Origin: Oncomelania hupensis
Taxonomy: Eukaryota > Mollusca > Gastropoda > Littorinimorpha > Pomatiopsidae
DNA length: 64,000 nucleotides
Direction of reading: 5' to 3'
Assembly (NCBI GenBank): GCA_036898135.1
Contig: CM072526.1
Location: 56,089,108 to 56,153,107, forward strand
Shown: positions 54,764 through 64,000 of the stretch, piece after piece
How the letters are laid out: the number at the start of each line of letters is the position of its first letter
Position numbering within the stretch: the stretch's first letter is position 1
Position numbers and translations under genes: made by a program
Notes under the pieces: model-generated
Told to the model about the DNA's origin: nothing
The model's input: only the letters and a program-made list of their open reading frames with translations
Databases searched by the model: none

Positions 54764-57700
54764 TATTGCTGCTAGCCTGTAACCTGTAATAGTATTGCTG
54801 CTAACCTGTAATAGTAATGCTGCTAGCCTGTAATAGTATTGCTGCTAGCCTGTAGCCTGTAATAGTACTGTTGCTAGCCTGTAACCTGTAATAGTATTGC
54901 TGCTAGCCTGTAACCTGTAATAGTATTGCTGCTAGTCTGTAACCTGTAATAGTATTGCTGCTAGCCTGTAACCTGTAATAGTATTGCTGCTAGCCTGTAA
55001 TAGTATTGCTGCTAGCCTGTAACCTGTAGTAGTATTGCTGCTAGCCTGTAACCTGTAATAGTATTGCTGCTAGCCTGTAATCTGTAATAGTATTGCTGCT
55101 AGCCTGTAACCTGTAATAGTATTGCTGCTAGCCTGTAACCTGTAATAGTATTGCTGCTAGCCTGTAACCTGTAATAGTATTGCTGCTAGCCTGTAACCTG
55201 TAATAGTATTGCTGCTAGCCTGTAACCTGTAATAGTATTGCTGCTAGCTGTAATAGTATTGCTGCTAGCCTTTAACCTGTAATAGTATTGCTGCTAGCCT
55301 GTAATAGTATTGCCTGCTAGCCTGTAGTTTGTAATAGTTTAGCTGCTAGCCTGTAACCTGTAGAAGTATTGCTGTTAGCCTGTAACCTGTAATAGCATTG
55401 CTGCTAGCCTGTAATCTGCAATAGTAACGCTGCTAGACTGTAACATGTAATAGTATTGCTGCTAGCCTGTAACCTGTAATAGTATTGCTGCTAGCCTGTA
55501 ACCTGTAATAGTATTGCTGCTAGCCTGTAATAGTAATGCTCCTAGCCTGAAACCTATAGTAGTTATTCTGCTAGCCTGTAACCTGTAATAGTATTGCTGC
55601 TAACCTGTAACCTGTGATGGTATTGCTGCTAACCTGTAACCTGTAATAGTATTGCTGCTAGCCTGTAACCTGTAATAGTATTGCTGCTAGCCTGTAATAG
55701 TATTGCTGCTAGCCTGTAACCTGTAATAGTATTGCTGCTAGCCTGTAACCTGTAATAGTATTGCTGCTAGCCTGTAACCTGTATTGGTAATGCTGCTAGC
55801 TTGTAACCTGTAATAGTATTGCTGCTAGCCTGTAATAGTGTTGCTGCTAGCAAACAACCTGTAATAGTATTGCTGCTAGCCTGTAACCTGTAATAGTATT
55901 GCTCCTAGCCTGTAACCTGTAATAGTATTGCTGCTAGGCTTTAATAATATTGCTGCTAGCCTGTAACCTGTGATAGTATTGCTGCTAGAATGTAACCTGT
56001 AATAGTATTGCTGCTAGCCTGTAACCTGTAATAGTATTGCTGCTAGCCTGTAGTAGTATTGCTGCTAGCCTGTAACCTGTAATAGTATTGCTGCTAGCCT
56101 GTAACCTGTAATAGTATTGCTGCTAGCTTGTAACCTGTAATAGTATTGCTGCTAGCCTGTAACCTGTAATAGTATTGCTGCTAGCCTGTAATAGTATTGC
56201 TGCTAGCCTGTAACCTGTGATAGTATTGCTGCTAGCCTGTAACTTGTAATAGTATTGCTGCTAGCCTGTAACCTGTAATAGTATTGCTGCTAGCCTGTAT
56301 CCTGCAATAGTAACGCTGCTAGCCTGTAACCTGTAATAGTATTGCTGCTAGCCTGTAACCTGTAATAGTATTGCTGCTAGCCTGTAACCTGTAATAGTAT
56401 TGCTGCTAGTTTAAAACCTGTAATAGTATTGCTGCTAGCCTGTAACCTGTAATAGTATTGCTGCTAGCCTGTAACCTGCAATAGTAATGCTGCTAGCCTG
56501 TAACCTGTAATAGTATTGCTGCTAGCCTGTAACCTGTAATAGTATTGCTGCTAGCCTGTGACCTGTAATAGTATTACTGCTAGCCTGTAACCTGTAATAG
56601 TATTGCTGCTAGCCTGTAACCTGTAATAGTATTGCTGCTAGCCTGTGACCTGTAATAGTATTGCTGCTAGCCTGTAATAATATTGCTGCTAGCCTGTAAC
56701 CTGTAGTAATATTGCTGCTAGTTGAAAACCTGTAATAGTATTGCTGCTAGCCTGTAACCTGTAATAGTATTGCTGCTAGCTTGTAACCTGTAATAGTATT
56801 GCTTCTAGCCTGTAACCTGTAATAATATTGCTGCTAGCCTGTACCCTGTAATATAATTGCTGCTAGCCTGTAATAGTATTGCTGCTAGCCTGTAACCTGT
56901 AATAGTATTGCTGCTAGCCTGTAACCTGTAATAGTATTGCTGCTAGCCTGTAACCTGTAATAGTATTGCTGCTAGCCTGTGACCTGTAATAGTATTACTG
57001 CTAGCCTGTAACCTGTAATAGTATTGCTGCTAGCCTGTAACCTTTAATAGTATTGCTGCTAGCCTGTATCCTGTAAAAGTATTGCTGCTAGCTTGTAATA
57101 ACATTGCTGCTAGCTTGTAACCTGTAATAGTATTGCTGCTAGCCTGTAACCTGTAATAGTATTGCTGCTAGCCTGTAACCTGTAATAGTATTGCAGCTAG
57201 CCTGTAACCTGTAATAGTATTGCTGCTAGCCTGTAACCTGTAATATTATTGCTGCTAGCCTGTAACCTGTAATAGTATTGCTGCTAGCCTTTAATAGTAT
57301 TGCTGCTAGCCTGTAATAGTATTGCTGCTAGCCTGTAATAGTATTGCTGCTAGCCTGTAATTGTATTGCTGCTAGCATGTAACCTGTAATAGTTTTGCTG
57401 CTAGCCTGTTACCTGTAATAGTTTTGCTGCTAGCCTGTAATAGTATTGCTGCTAGCCTGTAACATGTAATAGTATTGCTGCTAGCCTGTAACCTGTAATA
57501 GTATTGCTGCTAGATTGTAACCTGTAATAGTATTGCTGCTAGCCTGTAACCTGTAATAGTATTGCTGCTAGCCTGTAATAGTATTGCTGCTAGCCTGTAA
57601 TAGTATTGCTGCTACCCTGTAACCTGTAATAGTATTGCTGCTAGCCTGTAACCTGTAATTATATTGCTGCTAGCCTGTAAAAATTTTGCTGCTAGCTTGT

Positions 57701-60700
57701 AACCTGTAATAGTATTGCAGCTAGCTTCTAATAATATTGCTGCTAGCTTGTAACCTGTAATAGTATTGCTGCTAGCCTGTAACCTGTAATAGTATTGCTG
57801 CTAGCCTGTAACCTGTAATAGTACTGCTGCTAGCCTGTAACCTGTAATAGTATTGCTGCTAGCCTGTAACCTGTAATAGTATTGCCTCTAGCCTGTAACC
57901 TGTAATAGTATTGCTGCTAGCCTGTAACCTGTAATAGTATTGCTGCTAGCCTGCAACCGTAATAGTATTGCTGCTAGCCTGCAACCTGTATAATATTGCT
58001 GCTAGGCCTGTTACCTGTAATAGTATTGCGTGCTAGCCTGTAACCTGTAATAGTATTGCTGCTAGCCTGTAACCCGTAATAGTATTGGTGCTAGCCTGTA
58101 ACCTGTAATAGTATTGCTGCTAGCCTGTAACCTAGAGTAGTATTGCTGTTAGCCTGTAACCTGTAATAGTATTGCTGCTAGCCTGTAACCTGTAATAGTA
58201 TTGCTGCTAGCCTGTAACCTGTAATAGTATTGCTGCTAGCCTGTACCTGTAATAGTATTGCTGCTAGCCTGTAACCTGTAATAGTATTGCTGCTATAGTA
58301 TTGCTGCTAGCCTGTAACCTGTAATAGTATTGCTGCTAGCCTGTAACCTGTAATAGTATTGCTGCTAGCCTGTAACCTGTAATAGTATTGCTGCTAGCCT
58401 GTACCTGTAATAGTATTGCTGCTAGCCTGTAATAGTAAAGCTGCTAGCCTGTAACCCTGTAATATAATTGCTGCTAGCGTGTAACCTGTAAGAGTATTGC
58501 TGCTAGCCTGTACCTGTAATAGTATTGCTGCTAGCCCTGGAACCTGCAATAGTAGCGCTCTTAGCCTGTAACCTGTAATAGTATTGCTGCTAGCCCTGTA
58601 ACCTGTAATAGTATTGCTGGCTTGCTGTGACCTGTAATAGTAATGCTGCTAGCCTGTAATAGTATTGCTGCTAGCCTGTGACCTGTAGTAGTTTGCTGCT
58701 AGACTGGAACCTGCAATAGTAACGCTTGCCTAGCCTGTATACCTTGTAATAGTATTTGCTGCTAGCTTCTAACCTGTAATAAATTGCTGTGCTATAATAT
58801 ATTGCTGCTAGCCTGTAACCTGTAATAGTATTGCTGCTAGCCTGTAACTGTAATCTGTTATTGCTGCTAGCCTGTAATAGTATTGCTGCAGCCTGTAACC
58901 TGTAAATAGAATTGCTGCTAACCTGTGAACTGTAATCGTATTGCTGCTAGCTGAACTATTATTGTCTGATAGCCTGTAACATGTAGCCGTATTGTGGTAG
59001 CCTTGTACCTGAAATAGTATTGCTGGCTAGACTGTAACCTGTATAGTATTGTGCAAGCCTGTAACCTGTAATAATATTGCTGCTAGCCTGTAACTTGTTA
59101 ACCGTAATGCTGCTAGCCTGTAACATGTATTAGTATTGCTGCTAGCTTGTAATCATATGCTGCTAGCTGTAACAGTACTAGTATTGCTGCTAGCCTATAA
59201 CCTGTAATAGATACTTGCTGCTAGACTGTACCCTGTAATAGTATTGCGCTTAGCCTGAACCTGTGATAGTTATTGTGCTAGCTGTAACCTGTAATTGCTG
59301 CTAGCCTGTAACCTGTAATAGTATTGCTGCTAGCCTGTAACCTGTAATAGTATTGCTGCTAGAATGTAACCTGTAATAGTATTGCTGCTAGCCTGTAACC
59401 TGTAATAGTATTGCTGCTAGCCTGTAAAAATTGCTGCTAGCCTGTAACCTGTAATAGTATTGCTGCTAGCCTGTAACCTGTAATAGTATTGCTGCTAGCC
59501 TGTAACCTGTAATAGTATTGCTGCTAGCCTGTAACCTGTAATAGTATTGCTGCTAGCCTGTAATAGTAATTGCTGCTAGCCTGTAACCTGTAATATTATT
59601 GCTGCTAGCCTGTAACCTGTAATAGTATTGCTGCTAGCCTGTAACCTGTAATAGTATTGCTGCTAGCCTGTAACCTGCAATAGTAGCTGCTAGCCTGTAA
59701 CCTGTAATAGTATTGCTGCTAGCCTGTAACCTGTAATAGTATTGCTGCTAGCCTGTAACCTGTAATAGTAATGCTGCTAGCCTGTAATAGTATTGCTGCT
59801 AGCCTGCAACCTGTAATAAGTATTGCTGCTAGCCTGTAACCTGTAATAGTATTGCTGCTAGCCTGTAACCTGTAATAGTATTGCTGCTAGCCTGTAACCT
59901 GTAATAGTATTGCTGCTAGCCTGTAACCTGTAATAGATTGCTGCTAGACTGTAAACCTATAATAGTATTGCTGCTAGCCTGTAACCTGTAATAGTATTGC
60001 TGCTAGCCTGTAAACCTGTAATTGTATTGCTGCTAGCCTGTAACCTGTAATAGTATTGCTGCTAGCCTGTAACCTGTAATAGTATTGCTGCTAGCCTGTA
60101 ACCTGTAATAGTTTGCTGCTTAGCCTGTAACCTGTAATAGTATTGCTGCTAGCCTGTAACCTGTAATAGTATTGCTGCTAGCCTGTACCTGTAATAGTAT
60201 TGCTCTAGCCTGTAACCTGTAATAGTATTGCTGCTAGCCTGTGACCTGTAATAGTATTACTGCTAGCTTTATAGTATTGCTGCTCTGCTAACTTAATAGT
60301 ATTGCTGCTAGCCTGCAATAGTATTGCTGCTAGCCTGTAACCTGTAATAGTATTGCTGCTAGCCTGTAACCTGTAATAGTATTGCTGCTAGCCTGTAACC
60401 TGTAATAGTATTGCTGCTAGCCTGTAACCTGTAATAGTTATTGCTGCTAGCCTGTAACCTGTAATAGTATTGCAGCTAGCCTGTAACCTGTAATAGTATT
60501 GCTGCTAGCCTGTAACCTGTAATAGTATTGCTGCTAGCCTGTAATAGTATTGCTGCTAGCCTGTAATAGTATTGCTGCTAGCCTGTAAAAGTATTGCTGC
60601 TAGCCTGTAATTGTATTGCTGCTAGCCTGTAAGAGTATTGCTGCTAGCCTGTAACCTGTAATAGTATTGCTGCTAGCCTGTAACCTGTAATAGTATTGCT

Positions 60701-63700
60701 GCTAGCCTGTAACCTGTAATAGTATTGCTGCTAGCCTGTAACCTGTAATAGTATTGCTGCTAACCTGTAATAGTATTGCTGCTAGCCTGTAACCTGTAAT
60801 AGTATTGCTGCTAGCCTGTAACCTGTAATAGTATTGCTGCTAGCCTGTAACCTGTAATAGTATTGCTGCTAAGCCTGTAATAGTATTGCTGCTAGCCTGG
60901 TAACCTGTAATAGTATTGCTGCTAGCCTGTAACCTGTAAGTATTGCTGCTAGCCTGTAACCTGTAATAATATTGCTGCTAGCCTGTAACTGTAATAGTAT
61001 TGCTGCTAGCCTGTAACCTGTAATAGTATTGCTGCTAGCCTGTAACCTGTAATAGTATTGCTGCTAGCCTGTAACCTGTAATAGTATTGCTGCTAGCCTG
61101 TAACCTGTAATAGTATTGCTGCTAGCCTGTAACCTGTAATAGTATTGCTGCTAGCCTGTAACCTGTAATAGTATTGCTGCTAGCCTGTAACCTGTAATAG
61201 TATTGCTGCTAGCCTGTAACCTGTAATAGTTATTGCTGCTAGCCTGTAATAGTATTGCTGCTAGCCTGTAACCTGTAATAGTATAGTATTGCTGCTAGCC
61301 TGTAATAGTATTGCTGCTAGCCTGTAGTTTGTAATAGTATTGCTGCTAGCCTGTAACCTGTAGAAGTATTGCTGTTAGCCTGTAACCTGTAATAGCATTG
61401 CTGCTAGCCTGTAATCTGCTATAGTAACGCTGCTAGACTGTTACATGTAATAGTATTGCTGCTAACCTGTAATAGTAATGCTGCTAGCCTGTAATAGTAT
61501 TGCTGCTAGCCTGTATATTGCTGCTAGCCTGTAACCTGTAATAGTATTGCTGCTAGCTGTAACCTGTAATAGTATTGCTGCTAGTCTGTAACCTGTAATA
61601 GTATTGCTGCTAGCCTGTAACCTGTAATAGTATTGCTGCTAGCCTGTAATAGTATTGCTGCTAGCCTGTAACCTGTAGTAGTATTGCTGCTAGACTGTAA
61701 CCTGTAATAGTATTGCTGCTAGCCTGTAATCTGTACTAGTATTGCTGCTAGCCTGTAACCTGTAATAGTATTGCTGCTAGCCTGTAACCTGTAATAGTAT
61801 TGCTGCTAGCCTGTAACCTGTAATAGTATTGCTGCTAGCCTGTAAACTGTAATAGTATTGCTGCTAGCCTGTAACCTGTAATAGTATTGCTGCTAGCCTG
61901 TAACCTGTAATAGTATTGCTGCTAGTCTGTAATAGTATTGCTGCTAGCCTGTAACCTGTAATAGTATTGCTGCTAGCCTGTAATAGTATTGCTGCTAGCC
62001 TGTAATTTGTAATAGTTTTGCTGCTAGCCTGTAACCTGTAATAGTATTGCTGTTAGCCTGTAACCTGTAATAGCATTGCTGCTAGCCTGTAATCTGTAAT
62101 AGTAACGCTGCTAGACTGTAACCTGTAATAGTATTGCTGCTAGCCTGTAACCTGTAATAGTATTGCTGCTAGCCTGTAACCTGTAATAGTATTGCTGCTA
62201 GCCTGTAATAGTATTGCTGCTAGCCTGAAACCTATATAGTATTCTGCTAGCCTGTAACCTGTAATAGTATTGCTGCTAGCCTGTAACCTGTGATGGTATT
62301 GCTGCTAGCCTGTAACCTGTAATAGTATTGCTGCTAGCCTGTAACCTGTAATAGTATTGCTGCTAGCCTGTAATAGTATTGCTGCTAGCCTGTAACCTGT
62401 AATAGTATTGCTGCTAGCCTGTAACCTGTAATAGTATTGCTGCTAGCCTGTAACCTGTATTGGTAATGCTGCTAGCTTGTAACCTGTAATAGTATTGCTG
62501 CTAGCCTGTAATAGTATTGCTGCTAGCCACCTGTAATAGTATTGCTGCTAGCCTGTAACCTGTAAGTATTGCTGCTAGCCTGTAACCTGTAATAGTATTG
62601 CTGCTAGCCTTTAATAATATTGCTGCTAGCCTGTAACCTGTAATAGTATTGCTGCTAGAATGTAACCTGTAATAGTATTGCTGCTAGCCTGTAACCTGTA
62701 ATAGTATTGCTGCTAGCCTGTAGTAATAGTATTGCTGCTAGCCTGTAACCTGTAATAGTATTGCTGCTAGTCTGTAACCTGTAATAGTATTGCTGCTAGC
62801 CTGTAACCTGTAATAGTATTGCTGCTAGCCTGTAACCTGTAATAATATTGCTAGCCTGTAATAATATTGCTGCTAGCCTGTAACCTGTGATAATATTGCT
62901 GCTAGCCTGTAACCTGTAATAGTATTGCTGCTAGCCTGTAACCTGTAATAGTATTGCTGCTAGCCTATATCCTGTAATAGTAACGCTGCTAGCCTGTAAC
63001 CTGTAATAGTATTGCTGCTAGCCTGTAACCTGTAATAATATTGCTGCTAGCCTGTAATAATATTGCTGCTAGCCTGTAACCTGTAATAATATTGCTGCTA
63101 GTTTAAAACCTGTAATAGTATTGCTGCTAGCCTGTAACCTGTAATAGTATTGCTGCTAGCCTGTAACCTGTAATAGTATTGCTGCTAGCCTGTAACCTGT
63201 AATAGTATTGCTGCTAGCCTTTAATAATATTGCTGCTAGCCTGTAACCTGTAATAGTATTGCTGCTAGCCTGTAACCTGTAATAGTATTGCTGCTAGCCT
63301 GTAACCTGTAATAGTATTGCTGCTAGCCTGTAACCTGTAATAGTATTGCTGCTAGCCTGTAACCTGTAATAGTATTGCTGCTAGCCTGTAATAATATTGC
63401 TGCTAGCCTGTAACCTGTAATAGTATTGCTGCTAGCCTGTAACCTGTAATAGTATTGCTGCTAGCCTGTAACCTGTAATAGTATTGCTGCTAGCCTGTAA
63501 CCTGTAATAGTATTGCTGCTAGCCTGTAACCTGTAATAGTATTGCTGCTAGCCTGTAACCTGTAATAGTATTGCTGCTAGCCTGTAACCTGTAATAGTAT
63601 TGCTGCTAGCCTGTAACCTGTAATAGTATTGCTGCTAGCCTGTAACCTGTAATAGTATTGCTGCTAGCCTGTAACCTGTAATAGTATTGCTGCTAGCCTG

Positions 63701-64000
63701 TAACTGTAATAGTATTGCTGCTAGCCTGTAACCTGTAATAGTATTGCTGCTAGCCTGTAACCTGCAATAGTAACGCTGCTAGCCTGTAACCTGTAATAGT
63801 ATTGCTGCTAGCCTGTAACCTGTAATAGTATTGCTGCTAGCCTGTAACCTGTAATAGTATTGCTGCTAGCCTGTAACCTGTAATAGTATTGCTGCTAGCC
63901 TGTAACCTGTAATATTGCTGCTAGCCTGTGTAACCTGTAATAGTAATTGCTGCTAGCCTGTAACCTGTAATTAGCTAGCCTGTAACCTGTAATAGTATTG
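54764..64000 (+). repeat. 29/22-bp satellite, plus-oriented array to window end
   Basis: Mirrors the left arm back to about 29.2 kb: 55850 with 37391, 62528 with 30670, 63768 with 29435 (sums 93.2 kb, with slow drift from indels). A stretch at about 57.95-59.3 kb is visibly noisier than the rest. The array runs off the window. Confidence 0.95.

Larger units (their letters stand above)
51824..54767 (+). mobile_element. TIR DNA element, inverted copy 2 (2936 bp)
   Basis: The element is 51828-54763, flanked by TATT on both sides (the reverse complement of AATA). It is nearly identical to copy 1, including its satellite junctions, so it arose with the palindrome rather than by independent insertion. 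Differences are small indels, such as a 16-bp loss in the first exon and 1-2-bp shifts in the LINE part. Confidence 0.85.

Noticed and set aside
23240..64000. CRISPR array
   Set aside because: Regular repeats, but there are no unique spacers: units are contiguous and vary only by point changes and a heptamer. The context is also eukaryotic.
23240..64000. Telomere or subtelomere
   Set aside because: The unit is not TTAGGG-like, it occurs in both orientations, and no terminal structure is visible.

Overview
The window is eukaryotic, from an animal genome, most plausibly a mollusc or another marine invertebrate. There are no bacterial operons. It contains spliced exons, AC/TC/TA microsatellites, a tRNA-derived SINE, non-LTR retrotransposon relics, a hAT-type MITE, a Maverick/Polinton (adintovirus-like) element and a very long satellite. 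An EGF-like exon of the multiple-EGF receptor type and the style of the LINE and SINE tails fit a lophotrochozoan, but the species cannot be fixed from sequence alone.

Layout. 1-9 kb is intron-like or intergenic DNA. It holds one EGF-like exon on the minus strand (2600-2737), a small unrecognised two-exon gene on the plus strand (4346-4843), a minisatellite with duplicated blocks (3.0-4.2 kb), a SINE with a 10-bp target duplication (5713-5936), a CATTA-ended element (6511-7524) and a 726-bp hAT MITE with a perfect 8-bp target duplication (7916-8641). 9.6-13.1 kb holds a possible Mutator-like transposase relic, a broken LINE reverse transcriptase and retroelement 3' tails.

13.19-23.24 kb is a Polinton with all genes on the minus strand. 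From the POLB side leftwards they are: protein-primed DNA polymerase (5' part missing, one 431-bp intron), packaging ATPase, small basic core-like protein, a frameshifted KMKL-type protein, integrase with chromodomain, penton (minor capsid), a frameshifted pVI-like protein, double jelly-roll major capsid protein, adenain-like protease, small two-helix membrane protein, PC4-like ssDNA-binding protein with a stop, and a small Cys/His protein. Together these are the replication (POLB, PC4-like), integration (INT) and virion (capsid, penton, protease, ATPase) modules. The core virion genes and INT are open; several accessory genes are broken. Neither terminal inverted repeat is present: the left end stops in a GA microsatellite and the right end stops inside POLB where the satellite begins.

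23.24-64 kb is about 35 kb of a 29/22-bp satellite (unit around TGCTAGCCTGTAACCTGTAATAGTATTGC) with higher-order periods near 5.7 and 3.1 kb. Two inverted copies of a 2.94-kb TIR element sit in it (38479-41422 and 51828-54763). The region from about 29.2 kb to the window end is a giant palindrome centred near 46.63 kb with a scrambled core, so it is either a real inverted duplication or a fold-back read/assembly artefact. The TIR element has subterminal repeats, a first coding exon with splice donor, and a nested LINE fragment; it is the least familiar mobile element here.
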